Part shown: in pieces, positions 12,744 to 20,455 of the stretch
How the letters are laid out: each line of letters begins with the position of its first letter
Position numbering within the stretch: the first letter of the stretch is position 1
Source of the DNA: a virus
Length of the DNA stretch: 25,307 nt
Reading direction: 5' to 3' (one strand)
IMG/VR virus record: IMGVR_UViG_3300005513_000024
Location: 1 to 25,307 of that record
Position numbers and translations under genes: made by a program
The notes under the pieces: generated by a model
Told to the model about the DNA's origin: nothing
The model's database searches: none
What the model saw: only the letters and a program-made list of their open reading frames with translations

Positions 12744-13399
12744 TGGACCTCCAGCGCCTCCAGGACCGCGTACAGCAGTTGTTGGAAGTGATCGGGGCGG
12801 ATGACGACCTCTCGGCTCGGCTCATGGCGGCCTTTGGCTTGGCGGAAAAAGACCATGCCATAATGCTGGGACTGCTGTACCGGCGCGATCTGGTGACACG
12901 GGATGGGCTCTATACTGTGCTTTACGGAGATGAAGCGGAGCACGAATGGCCGAACGACAAGATCATGGATCAACGGCTTTTCAAACTCCGTGCATCGCTG
13001 AAGGTTCACTCGATCGAGGTCGAAACTGTGCGGGCGTTGGGCTGGCGGATTTCCAGAGACGCGAAGGCAGCGATCAAGCGAGCGGTTGAGGGTCCGACGC
13101 ATGAGGAGATCGTTGAGCGGTATCGCATTGCGTTCGGTTTGCAGCCCAAGCAAGCGCGCATCCTGGCGCTAATGATGGAGCGGCCGGCAGTGACCGCGGT
13201 AAACCTTCAGGACATCGTGAACGGCTACGGGGCAGCTCGGCTGCAGATCCACCGCATGCGCAGGACCCTCGCTCCGTTCGGGGTGGACATCATCGGCAAT
13301 CATGGCCGCTGGTCTTTGGGAACCTCAGATCGTGCGATTGTGGAAACGACAGGAAACGCTTTCTCAGCAAGGCGACCGATTGCAGTGGGTGTGCGATGA
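12743..13399 (+). CDS. protein with two tandem winged-helix units, 218 aa
   Basis: The protein contains two similar units: residues 31-104 (FGLAEKDHAIMLGLLYRRD ... RLFKLRASLKVHSIEVETVR ... GWRIS) and 131-193 (FGLQPKQARILALMMERPA ... QIHRMRRTLAPFGVDIIGNH ... RWSLG). Each ends like the OmpR/TransReg_C winged helix, where the recognition helix carries an L-R-x-L pattern before the hairpin wing. It lacks a receiver domain. A tandem form could bind DNA as an internal dimer, either as a late regulator or as a terminase small subunit, given its place before the large subunit. ATG has GTAGGAG upstream and overlaps the previous stop. Confidence 0.7.
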   Translation: MDLQRLQDRVQQLLEVIGADDDLSARLMAAFGLAEKDHAIMLGLLYRRDLVTRDGLYTVLYGDEAEHEWPNDKIMDQRLFKLRASLKVHSIEVETVRALGWRISRDAKAAIKRAVEGPTHEEIVERYRIAFGLQPKQARILALMMERPAVTAVNLQDIVNGYGAARLQIHRMRRTLAPFGVDIIGNHGRWSLGTSDRAIVETTGNAFSARRPIAVGVR

Positions 13400-13602
13400 C
13401 GTTCGCGTATTTTCGTTTGCTATTGGCTCGGATAGTTGTACCGGCCGGCTATGTCATAGTGCCGCGCGAGCCAACGCCGAGCATGATTAAGGCCGCTTGC
13501 GCATCGATGTCTCCCGCCAAGCGCCCTACGCCGAATTGGGTTTCCGTGCGGGAAAAGCACAGGATCAGGTATCTGGCAATGATTGCGAAGGGCGAGACAT
13601 GA
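13396..13602 (+). CDS. small conserved phage protein, 68 aa
   Basis: A hydrophobic N-terminus (FAYFRLLLARIVVPAGYVIV) is followed by PREPTPSMIKAACASMS and a basic C-terminal REKHRIRYLAMIAKGE. The PTxxMI-x-AA then RYLAMI pattern recurs in rhizobial prophages without an assigned function. ATG overlaps the upstream stop as ATGA and the stop overlaps the next ATG. Confidence 0.6.
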   Translation: MTFAYFRLLLARIVVPAGYVIVPREPTPSMIKAACASMSPAKRPTPNWVSVREKHRIRYLAMIAKGET

Positions 13603-13670
13603 TCGGCCTCTACAGCCCCTTGGCATTGCTTGCCGTCATTCTCGACGCGATCTTTCGGCGCAAAAAGTAA
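13599..13670 (+). CDS. 23-aa membrane peptide
   Basis: A short frame begins MIGLYSPLALLAVILDAIF and ends RRKK; a single hydrophobic span with a basic tail. ATG overlaps the upstream stop (ATGA), with GGGCGAG 4-6 bases before. Its small size makes it uncertain; the coupled junction and hydrophobic-then-basic layout are the support. It may be a phage membrane peptide of unknown role. Confidence 0.4.
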   Translation: MIGLYSPLALLAVILDAIFRRKK

Positions 13671-13687
13671 CCTTTGGAAGGTTTGCG

Positions 13688-13861
13688 ATGTATGTCTTGA
13701 TCATACTCACTTGGATGGGCGGCTATGTCGATGGAGCCTCTGTTGTGTCGGTTGAATTCGTGTCGCAAAATAGCTGCGAGGCTGCCAAAGCAGAAGTGTT
13801 GAAGACCGCCGCGGAATGGAAGATCGGCGATAAACTGCGGCCATTCTGCGTATCAAAGTGA
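13688..13861 (+). CDS. small secreted or membrane-anchored protein, 57 aa
   Basis: The protein begins MYVLIILTWMGGYVDGASVV, a hydrophobic start that may be a signal anchor, followed by VEFVSQNSCEAAKAEV and ends PFCVSK, with two cysteines that could pair outside the membrane. I recognise this type as a recurring small rhizobial phage protein. ATG at 13688 has GGAAGG 7 bases upstream. The stop overlaps the terminase GTG. Confidence 0.6.
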   Translation: MYVLIILTWMGGYVDGASVVSVEFVSQNSCEAAKAEVLKTAAEWKIGDKLRPFCVSK

Positions 13862-15171
13862 CAACCCTCAAGATCAAAACGGCTGATGTGTTCGTGCCTC
13901 TGCTCGCGCCGGCACGGTACAAGGGCGCGTGGGGCGGAAGATGGTCAGGCAAATCGCATTTCTTTGGCGAAATGCTTGTTGAGCAGTGCGTGGTGTCGCC
14001 TGGGGACAATGCTGGTGTCGGGATGCTGGCGGTTTGCATCCGGGAGGTGCAGAAGACGCTTACTGACTCGTCCAAGCGCCTTGTCGAGAAGAAGATGGCC
14101 GACCTTGGCCTTGGAGAAGCCGACGGGTTCAAGATATGGCGAGATCGTATCGAAACGCCTGGCGATGGCGTCGTTATTTTCAACGGCATGGCTGACCACA
14201 CTGCAGAATCGATCAAGTCCCTAGAAGGGTTCAGGATCGCATGGGTCGATGAAGCTCAAACGCTGTCGGCGCGGTCTCTGTCATTGCTCCGGCCTACAAT
14301 CCGCGCGGCCGGATCAGAAATATGGGCGAGCTGGAACCCGCGCCGTAAGGCTGATGCGATCGATGAGTTCCTGCGCGGCCTCAAACCGGATGGCTCCATT
14401 GTCGTCAAAGCAAACTGGCGGGACAATCCATGGTTCAACGCTGAAGGTGAGGCTGAGCGGCAGCTTGACCTAAAGCTTTATCCAGAACGGTATGACCATA
14501 TCTGGGAGGGCGGCTACGCCAAGGCATTCGAGGGCGCGTATTTCGCCGGCATGTTGGCGCTGGCGAGGCAGCAGGGGAGGATCGTCAAGGGACTCAGCGC
14601 TGACCCGCTACTGCCGCTCCGGGCCTTCCATGACCTAGGTGGGGCCAGCGCCAATGCAGATGCTTACACCATTTGGATCGAGCAGTGGGTAGGTGACGAG
14701 ATCAAGGTGCTCGACTATTACGAGTCGGTCGGCCAGGTCATGGCGCATCACGTCAACTGGATGCGACAAAACGGGTATGAGAGCACGATCAATTACCTAC
14801 CTCACGACGGAGCCCGGCCGGATGGCTTTGTCGGCAAGCGGTACGAGGACCATTGGCGCGAGGCTGGATTTAACGTCGAGCCCTCGATCAAGAACCAGGG
14901 ACCGGGAGCTGCCTCGATCAGGATCGAGGCTGTGCGGCGTCTGTCGCCCAAATTCGTGTTCGATGAGGACAAGACGGAGGCTGGCCGGGACGCGCTCGGA
15001 TTTTACCACGAGAAGCGCGATCCTGAGCGGAATATCGGGCTTGGTCCAGAGCATGATTGGTCGAGCCACGCGGCGGACAGCTTCGGGCTCGGTGCGTGCT
15101 GCTACGAACCGCCGCGATCGACGGCGAATTTCAACCGCCAAATCAACTACGGAAATAGTGGATGGCGGTAG
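13858..15171 (+). CDS. terL: terminase large subunit (PBSX/Terminase_3 type)
   Basis: The packaging motor's ATPase-nuclease. The N-terminal ATPase has Walker A GGRWSGKS (26-33), Walker B RIAWVDEA (126-133, Asp 131 and catalytic Glu 132) and coupling motif SWNP (158-161). The C-terminal nuclease shows FHDLGG (Asp 259), LPHDGA (Asp 317) and SSHAADSFGLG (Asp 407), which fit the RNase H-like acidic triad. At 437 aa it is normal for the PBSX family. The start is GTG overlapping the upstream stop (GTGA). It should work with a small subunit, probably one of the upstream DNA-binding proteins, and with the portal that follows 41 bases downstream. Confidence 0.93.
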   Translation: MTTLKIKTADVFVPLLAPARYKGAWGGRWSGKSHFFGEMLVEQCVVSPGDNAGVGMLAVCIREVQKTLTDSSKRLVEKKMADLGLGEADGFKIWRDRIETPGDGVVIFNGMADHTAESIKSLEGFRIAWVDEAQTLSARSLSLLRPTIRAAGSEIWASWNPRRKADAIDEFLRGLKPDGSIVVKANWRDNPWFNAEGEAERQLDLKLYPERYDHIWEGGYAKAFEGAYFAGMLALARQQGRIVKGLSADPLLPLRAFHDLGGASANADAYTIWIEQWVGDEIKVLDYYESVGQVMAHHVNWMRQNGYESTINYLPHDGARPDGFVGKRYEDHWREAGFNVEPSIKNQGPGAASIRIEAVRRLSPKFVFDEDKTEAGRDALGFYHEKRDPERNIGLGPEHDWSSHAADSFGLGACCYEPPRSTANFNRQINYGNSGWR

Positions 15172-15212
15172 GGAACACCCGAATAACCGCTTTGGCCTGA
15201 CAAAAGCACGCC

Positions 15213-15791
15213 ATGGCGAAGAAAATGGACAATTCCACCCTGAAGGCAATGCTGGCCTCTGAGAGGACCAGTGCGCTTGCGGCCATGTCTGCCGCTCGGC
15301 TTGCAGAAGAACGCGCCGATGCGATGGATTACTATCTCGGCAACATGCGCAAGGACATGCCGGCGCAGGACGGACGATCGCGAGCGGTCTCAACGGATGT
15401 TTCTGACACCATCGAAGGGCTGATGCCCACCTTGATGGACATCTTCGCTGGATCTGACGAGGTTGTCCGATTTGAACCTGTCGGCCCCGAGGACGAGGAA
15501 GCAGCGCAGCAAGAGACGGATTACGTCAACCATGTCTTCATGCAGCGCAATCCCGGCTTCATGGTGCTTTACGGCTTTATCAAGGATGCTCTGTTGTCCA
15601 AGAACGGGATCGTCAAGGTGTGGTGGGATGAGCGCGAGGAGGAACAGCGCGAGACCTATTACGATCTGTCTGAGGACCAGTTCGCGCTGGTCGCCCAAGC
15701 CGTAGCCGAATCTGACGGTCAGATGGAGATCGTGGAACATACGGTCCACATGGGCGACGGCGAGCCGATCAAGGACGGGGACGCTTACTGA
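15213..15791 (+). CDS. portal protein, N-terminal part (192 aa, split gene)
   Basis: The sequence begins like the long podovirus-type portals: LAEERADAMDYYLGNM, SRAVSTDVSDTIEGLMPTLM, DIFAGSDEVVRFEPVGPEDE, then NPGFMVLYGFIKDALLSKNG and VKVWWDE. This is the N-terminal wing and stem region of the portal ring through which DNA enters. It stops at TGA after an acidic linker, exactly where homologues I know have a Pro-rich linker leading to a HDVT strand. The remainder is in a different frame at 15952, beyond a 53-aa frame. ATG at 15213 has only a weak GACAAAAG site upstream. Confidence 0.8.
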   Translation: MAKKMDNSTLKAMLASERTSALAAMSAARLAEERADAMDYYLGNMRKDMPAQDGRSRAVSTDVSDTIEGLMPTLMDIFAGSDEVVRFEPVGPEDEEAAQQETDYVNHVFMQRNPGFMVLYGFIKDALLSKNGIVKVWWDEREEEQRETYYDLSEDQFALVAQAVAESDGQMEIVEHTVHMGDGEPIKDGDAY

Positions 15792-15952
15792 TGGCCGACG
15801 AAGCCGAGATCGTGAGCATTGCCGCCTATCGAGCCGAGCGCGAGGAATACAAGCGCCGCAGGACGGAGCGCCACAAGCAACGGCTGCTTGCACATGCGAA
15901 AGAGGGCACTCCGATGTATCCCGGCGGGATCGATGACATGGATATTGGCTGA
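15791..15952 (+). CDS. 53-aa charged protein between the two portal halves
   Basis: The frame runs MADEAEIVSIAAYRAEREEY through a strongly basic helix (KRRRTERHKQRLLAHAKEG) to MYPGGIDDMDIG. Its ATG shares its A with the TGA of the portal N-part, and its own TGA shares bases with the ATG of the portal C-part (TGATG twice). It may be a distinct small protein or the diverged linker of a once-intact portal. No family was recognised. The basic helix would suit DNA or RNA contact. Confidence 0.6.
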   Translation: MADEAEIVSIAAYRAEREEYKRRRTERHKQRLLAHAKEGTPMYPGGIDDMDIG

Positions 15953-17652
15953 TGGCTCCTCCGGTCCCCGCATTGGCCCAGCAGGCCCAGCCGATGGCAC
16001 CCCAGCCGCCGCGCATGCATGACGTCACCATTGTCTCGACCAAGAAGCTCGCCCAAGCTAAGGTTATGGGAGTTCCGCCAGAGGAATTTGGCGTTGAGCG
16101 TGGCGCCCGATCGATCCAAGACTGCAATTACTGCTTCCATGATGTCGTGACCAAGACAGAAGCGCAGTTGATCGCTGAGGGCTATGACGCAGAGCAGATC
16201 AAAGCGCTCCAGCCCTATACCGGCCTGACGGACCTCGAGACCAACGCCCGCGACACGCTGCAAGAGCATATGTTCGGAGGCGACGGGCTGAATGCCGCGG
16301 CCAAGCCGGTCAAGATCACCGAGCATTACGTTCGGATGGACTATGAAGGCAAGAACCGGCCCTGCCTGTACCAGGTCATTACCGGAGGCGAGCAGGGCGA
16401 AATACTGCGCAAGGACGGCAAGGACTGCATCACGCCGTTCGACGCGATCCCGTTCGCTGCGACCACGCCGGTACCGATGACGCATCGGTTTTTCGGGCGG
16501 TCGATCGCCGAGCTGGTGATGCCGCTGCAACGCGAAAAGACGGCTCTTAAGCGTGGTGCTCTGGATAACATCTACCTGACCACCAATCCGCGTGTGGAAG
16601 TCGCTGAGTCCAACGCAGGGGCCAATACGCTGGATGACTTGCTCGTCTCACGCCCGGGTGGCGTGGTGCGCACCAAAACGCCTGGCGGCTTGAACTGGCA
16701 GACCGTCCCCGACATCACCGGCAGCATCTATCCGATGCTCCAATACCTCGATTCAGAACTCGAAACCCGCTCCGGCTTGACCAAGCAGGGGCAGGGGGTT
16801 GACGCGAACGCGCTGCAGAACCAATCTGCGACCGCAGTGGCGCAGGTGTTCTCAGCCTCGCAAATGCGGGTCAAGCTGATCGCCCGCATCATGGCGGAGG
16901 GGGTGCGGGATATCTTCTCGCTCCTCCACGCCACGATCCGCAAGCACGGCCAGGAGCAGCAGCAGACCGTCAGGCTACGGAACCAGTGGGTCAGCGTCGA
17001 TCCCCGCAACTGGAAAACCCGCGACGACATGACGATCAACGTCGGCCTTGGCTCGGGCGGGAAGGCGCAGCAGTTCGCCCAGACCATGGCGATCGCGAAC
17101 GTGCAGAAAGAGATGGTCGCAGCCGGCAAGGTCAATCTGGTCGGCGATCGTGAACTCTACAACACCGCGGCCGAGTTAACGCGGATCATGGGTCACAAGA
17201 ATCCCGATAAGTTCTTTAATGATCCAACGGCCAAGGACCCGCAGACGGGCCAGCTTCTTCATCCGGCACCGCCTCCGCAGCCTGACCCGAAGACACAGGC
17301 CATCCAGGCCAAGGCGCAGGCTGACCAGCAGACCGCAGCGCAGAAAGCCCAGATCGAGCAGCAGAAGGCGCAAAACGACGCCCTTCACCAGCAGATCAAG
17401 GCACAGGCGGAGATCGAGACGGCCAAAATCAAGGCCGATCTGGATGCCAAGATTGCGATCATCAACGCCCATCTGAAGACCGTTGAGGCTGAACAGAAGG
17501 CTGCGCACGTTAACGAACTGCACCGCACCAAGCTTGCCGGCCAGGTCGCGGGCATCGTAGCGCACGCCCACAAGCACGATACCTCGATGGCGCAGCAGCA
17601 GCAGGCGCACGAGAACGCTCAGGAACAGGCCAAGGATATGACCGATGGCTGA
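15952..17652 (+). CDS. portal protein, C-terminal part (566 aa, split gene)
   Basis: After a Pro/Gln-rich start (MAPPVPALAQQAQPMAPQPP) comes MHDVTIVSTKKLAQAKVMGV and PPEEFGVERGARSIQDCNYC, the usual middle of the long portals, then RFFGRSIAELVMPLQREKTA, the central helix region, and QTVRLRNQWVSVDPRNW. The last 130 residues are a Gln/Ala/Lys-rich coiled coil (about 430-566), equivalent to a barrel. Together with the 192-aa part the total of 758 aa equals a normal single portal. ATG at 15952 overlaps the 53-aa frame's TGA. It may assemble with the N-part as a two-chain portal. Confidence 0.85.
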   Translation: MAPPVPALAQQAQPMAPQPPRMHDVTIVSTKKLAQAKVMGVPPEEFGVERGARSIQDCNYCFHDVVTKTEAQLIAEGYDAEQIKALQPYTGLTDLETNARDTLQEHMFGGDGLNAAAKPVKITEHYVRMDYEGKNRPCLYQVITGGEQGEILRKDGKDCITPFDAIPFAATTPVPMTHRFFGRSIAELVMPLQREKTALKRGALDNIYLTTNPRVEVAESNAGANTLDDLLVSRPGGVVRTKTPGGLNWQTVPDITGSIYPMLQYLDSELETRSGLTKQGQGVDANALQNQSATAVAQVFSASQMRVKLIARIMAEGVRDIFSLLHATIRKHGQEQQQTVRLRNQWVSVDPRNWKTRDDMTINVGLGSGGKAQQFAQTMAIANVQKEMVAAGKVNLVGDRELYNTAAELTRIMGHKNPDKFFNDPTAKDPQTGQLLHPAPPPQPDPKTQAIQAKAQADQQTAAQKAQIEQQKAQNDALHQQIKAQAEIETAKIKADLDAKIAIINAHLKTVEAEQKAAHVNELHRTKLAGQVAGIVAHAHKHDTSMAQQQQAHENAQEQAKDMTDG

Positions 17653-17938
17653 GGGCCGAGAGATCACCATTGCGCGCGGGCGCCAAGCTGCGTCGTTGCT
17701 GGACGATGAGATTCTGAAAGGCGCGTTTGCCGAGCTCGAGCAATCCTATCTGGCAGCATGGCGAGCGACGACCATTGATAACGTGGCAGGCCGGGAAAAG
17801 CTGTTCTTGGCAGTCAACATCGTCGGCAAAGTCCGTGATCACCTTCAGCGCGTCGTCAACGATGGCAAGCTTGCCGATCGCGAGCTGAAAGAGATCATCG
17901 AGACGGCTGAGCGCAAGAAGCGCTTCGGGATCATCTAG
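17645..17938 (+). CDS. conserved small protein downstream of portal, 97 aa
   Basis: The protein MAEGREITIARGRQAASLLD, then ELEQSYLAAWRATTIDNVAG and LAVNIVGKVRDHLQRVVNDG, is a well-known short helical protein that follows portal genes in many prophages; its role is not established (possibly head assembly). ATG at 17645 overlaps the portal stop by 8 bases. Its TAG shares the CTAG palindrome at 17935-17938 with the stop of the convergent minus-strand gene. Confidence 0.8.
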   Translation: MAEGREITIARGRQAASLLDDEILKGAFAELEQSYLAAWRATTIDNVAGREKLFLAVNIVGKVRDHLQRVVNDGKLADRELKEIIETAERKKRFGII

Positions 17939-18201
17939 GCCCAATCGTCATCTTCATACAGAACGGAACCGTTTTCGTCCTCGATCTTAACGAGATAGGT
18001 ATCTGAGCCGCATTCCGCTCTATCGTCAAATTCCGGTTCATCACCGGCAGCTCTGGCGAAAAACAGGGAGCGGTTGCAGTCGCAAGCGTAATTGCCATCT
18101 GACCAGATGTAATCGCCGTCCCATGGCGTGTTATCGGCAAACTTACGAATCTCTCCCGTACCGACTTTGCGGATATAGATGATCTGCATATTGATGGCCA
18201 T
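17935..18201 (-). CDS. reverse-strand accessory gene (moron-like) in the head module
   Basis: The protein begins MAINMQIIYIRKVGTGEIRK and has IWSDGNYACDCNRSLFFARA, then CGSDTYLVKIEDENGSVLYE. The SDGNYxCDCNR-x-FF motif belongs to a small protein I know from alphaproteobacteria and their phages, function unknown. It is the only reverse gene from the cro-like gene to the right edge and is convergent with its left neighbour. It has its own candidate promoter (18219-18248). ATG at 18201 gives about 10 bases of leader; ATG at 18189 (MQIIYIR) is also possible; neither has a clear ribosome-binding site. Confidence 0.65.
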   Translation of the reverse strand: MAINMQIIYIRKVGTGEIRKFADNTPWDGDYIWSDGNYACDCNRSLFFARAAGDEPEFDDRAECGSDTYLVKIEDENGSVLYEDDDWA

Positions 18202-18218
18202 TGCTAGGGGTGCTCGGA

Positions 18219-18248
18219 ATAATAGCCCACTTCGGCCGCCCGGAACAA
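18219..18248 (-). promoter_or_regulatory. candidate sigma-70 type promoter for the reverse-strand gene
   Basis: On the minus strand TTGTTC (18243-18248) and TATTAT (18219-18224) are separated by 18 bases, giving a start near 18212, just ahead of the reverse-strand gene. A private promoter is what a moron gene needs to be expressed from the prophage while the forward structural genes are silent. Confidence 0.4.
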
Positions 18249-18273
18249 TCCAATAATCCAACCTGCCCATTCT

Positions 18274-18301
18274 CTCGCGCATGAAAACCGATGCGCGCGA
18301 G
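18274..18301 (+). other. small hairpin upstream of the scaffold start
   Basis: CTCGCGC (18274-18280) and GCGCGAG (18295-18301) form a 7-bp stem with a 14-base loop, 5 bases before the scaffold ATG. The only ribosome-binding-like bases (GCGAG) are inside the right arm, so the hairpin could dampen scaffold translation. Confidence 0.35.
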
Positions 18302-18306
18302 TTTGC

Positions 18307-19401
18307 ATGACCGACGAAACCGCAACTTCAATTCCGGAGAGTTTTTCCGATCCGCGCGAGGCCGCGAACTGGCTATCGCAGCAGGACGAGAAGCCCGAAG
18401 CCAATTCATCCGCAGAGCAGCCTGATGGCGCCGCGGAGCACAAATCGGCCCCTGTGGCCGACGCTGCCCCTCTTGAGGAGGCTCCCAGCGAGACTGAAGG
18501 CAACGACCCGGCAGACAATCTGCCCCCCGTCGATCGCCCGCGGTCTTGGTCGAAAGACGACGAAGCCGAGTGGAATGGACTGCCCCGCGCCGCGCAAGAG
18601 AAGATTGCGGCTCGTGAGCAGGCTCGTGAAGCGGAGTTGCGTCGAAGTCAGAACGAAGCTGCCGAAGCCCGCAAGGCCATCGAAGCCACGCGAACCCAGG
18701 CAGAGAGTAAGGCACAGATCGGCGAGAAGGTGAAGACGCTCCAGCGCGAGCTGGACGAACTGACCTTCACCAACAACATGCAATTCGGTGAGATCAAGTC
18801 CCAGGCGGACCTCGACAAGCTGTCGCAGGAACAACTGAGGCTTGCCGCGTCTGACCCGGTTACGGCCGGCCAGATCGGAGCGTTTCTCCAGGCTTGGCAA
18901 ACCCATCAATACAAGCTCAGCGCCAAGCAGACCGAATTGAATCAGGCCCAGCAGGGCGCAACCAGCGAGTTTCAGCAGACCCGCGCGGCCTATGCGGCCG
19001 AGCAGGACAAGCTATTCCGCGAAGCCCTGCCTGAGTTCGCCGATCAAACGAAGCTGACCGAGGCGCTTAAGCGCGCCGTTCCCATCCTGAATGAGTACGG
19101 CCTATCAACCGACAAGCTCCAGAAGTGGTGCGAGTCCAAGGCAGGTTACGAGATCATCGGCAGCGCTGGCTTTCAACGGCTCGTTGCAGACGCGCTCAAA
19201 TATCAGGACGTGAAGGCCGCCAAGCAGGCTGTCGCAGCAAAGCCCGTGCCTCCCGTGCAGCGTCCCGGCGCCCGTCAGGCTGGAGGCGGCAACGTCTCGG
19301 CCCTGAAGGCCGCTTCTGATGCTTTCAACCTCAACCCGAACGCTAAAACGGCCACCGCGCTCGCCATGGCGCGGCGTGAGGCCGCAGCCACGAAACACTA
19401 G
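18307..19401 (+). CDS. head scaffolding protein, 364 aa
   Basis: The protein is acidic and disordered at the N-terminus (EEAPSETEGNDPADNLPPVD), then has RSWSKDDEAEWNGLPRAAQE, a recognisable motif of phage scaffolds in this position, followed by a long coiled coil (KIAAREQAREAELRRSQNEA) and a Pro/Gly-rich basic end. Scaffolds line the procapsid interior and leave on maturation. It lies directly before the capsid gene with 21 bases between. The position and composition are persuasive. Confidence 0.8.
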   Translation: MTDETATSIPESFSDPREAANWLSQQDEKPEANSSAEQPDGAAEHKSAPVADAAPLEEAPSETEGNDPADNLPPVDRPRSWSKDDEAEWNGLPRAAQEKIAAREQAREAELRRSQNEAAEARKAIEATRTQAESKAQIGEKVKTLQRELDELTFTNNMQFGEIKSQADLDKLSQEQLRLAASDPVTAGQIGAFLQAWQTHQYKLSAKQTELNQAQQGATSEFQQTRAAYAAEQDKLFREALPEFADQTKLTEALKRAVPILNEYGLSTDKLQKWCESKAGYEIIGSAGFQRLVADALKYQDVKAAKQAVAAKPVPPVQRPGARQAGGGNVSALKAASDAFNLNPNAKTATALAMARREAAATKH

Positions 19402-19422
19402 CCTCCTCAAGGACCAATCACC

Positions 19423-20385
19423 ATGACGATGCCCGTCAATACCCAAACCACCTATAGCTCCATCGGCAATCGCGAAGATCTGTCCGATATGATCTATCGC
19501 ATCGATCCGACCGACACTCCCGGCATGTCCGGCATCGAGCGCGAGAAGGCCACCGGCGTCAAGCACGAATGGCAGACCCAGGCGCTCGCGGCCGCGGCGG
19601 CAAACGCGCAGCTCGAAGGCGACGATCCGACCGACGTTGCCACCACCCCGACCGTGCGCCTCGGCAACAACTGCCAAATCTCCTACAAGATCGCCCGCGT
19701 GACCGGCACTCAGCAGGCGGTTGAGCACGCTGGCCGCAGCAACGAACTGGCCTATCAGGAGATGCTGAAGGGCCTTGAGCTGAAGCGCGATATGGAAGTG
19801 ACCGTCTTCGGCACCAACCAGGCGACCGCCACGGGCAGCTCTACCGTGGTCCGCAAGACCGCTTCCATACTGTCCTGGATCAAGTCCAACACGTCCACGG
19901 GCGGCACTTCGCCGGCCGACCCGGCCGCGGCGGACGGCACAGGCACCCGTACAGACGGCACCGGCACGCTTCCGGCATTCACCGAGGCGCGTCTCAAGAC
20001 CGTCCTGTCCGCGACCTGGATCAACGGCGGTAAGCCGAACCAGATCATGACGGGCGCCTTCAATAAGCAGGCGTTCTCGACCTTCACCGGCCGTGCGACT
20101 GCGATCGAAGACACCAAGTCCAAGAAGATCGTCGCTTCCGTCGATGTCTACGAGTCCGATTTCGGCACGTTGAAGGTGGTTGCAAACCGCTTCTCGCGCG
20201 CCCGCGACGTTCTCGTGCTGCAGATGGACATGTGGGCGATTGCCTTCCTCAATGGCCGCAACATGATCTCGATCCCGCTCGCCAAGACCGGCGACAGCGA
20301 TCGGCGCCAGGTGCTGTCTGAGTACGCGCTCGTTGCCCGCAACGAGAAGTCCTCGGGCGGCGTGTTCGACAACACATCGTCTTAA
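19423..20385 (+). CDS. major capsid protein (SU10 family, DUF5309), 320 aa
   Basis: The sequence fits the DUF5309/SU10 capsid family: NTQTTYSSIGNREDLSDMIY, RIDPTDTPGMSGIEREKATG, KHEWQTQALAAAAANAQLEG, then VSGT-like R-VTGTQQAVEHAG and FSRARDVLVLQMDMWAIAFL with LAKTGDSDRRQVLSEYALVA at the end. It would form the HK97-fold icosahedral shell. A Gly/Thr-rich insertion lies at about residues 155-185 (STGGTSPADPAAADGTGTRT). ATG is preceded by CAAGGACCAATCACC. High codon regularity suggests strong expression. Confidence 0.93.
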   Translation: MTMPVNTQTTYSSIGNREDLSDMIYRIDPTDTPGMSGIEREKATGVKHEWQTQALAAAAANAQLEGDDPTDVATTPTVRLGNNCQISYKIARVTGTQQAVEHAGRSNELAYQEMLKGLELKRDMEVTVFGTNQATATGSSTVVRKTASILSWIKSNTSTGGTSPADPAAADGTGTRTDGTGTLPAFTEARLKTVLSATWINGGKPNQIMTGAFNKQAFSTFTGRATAIEDTKSKKIVASVDVYESDFGTLKVVANRFSRARDVLVLQMDMWAIAFLNGRNMISIPLAKTGDSDRRQVLSEYALVARNEKSSGGVFDNTSS

Positions 20386-20401
20386 CGGAAACCTCCTAAC
20401 T

Positions 20402-20435
20402 GCCGGCGCTCCGCAAATGGGCGCCGGCGCCATTT
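20402..20435 (+). terminator. hairpin with short T-run after the capsid gene
   Basis: GCCGGCGC (20402-20409) and its exact complement GCGCCGGC (20421-20428) flank an 11-base loop, followed by GCCATTTT. The GC-rich 8-bp stem with a short T-run looks like a weak terminator or an mRNA stabiliser that sets capsid level above downstream genes. Confidence 0.5.
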
Positions 20436-20455
20436 TCCTAACTGGAGGCTGATCC

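Noticed and set aside
15213-17652. Portal split explained as two sequencing errors
   Set aside because: Two clean TGATG junctions and a full-length 53-aa frame are harder to obtain from random indels. It remains possible until reads are checked.
17176-17670. Leu-rich minus-strand frame antisense to the portal
   Set aside because: The Gln/Ala/Lys coil of the portal reads as Leu-rich on the other strand, so apparent hydrophobic segments are an artefact.
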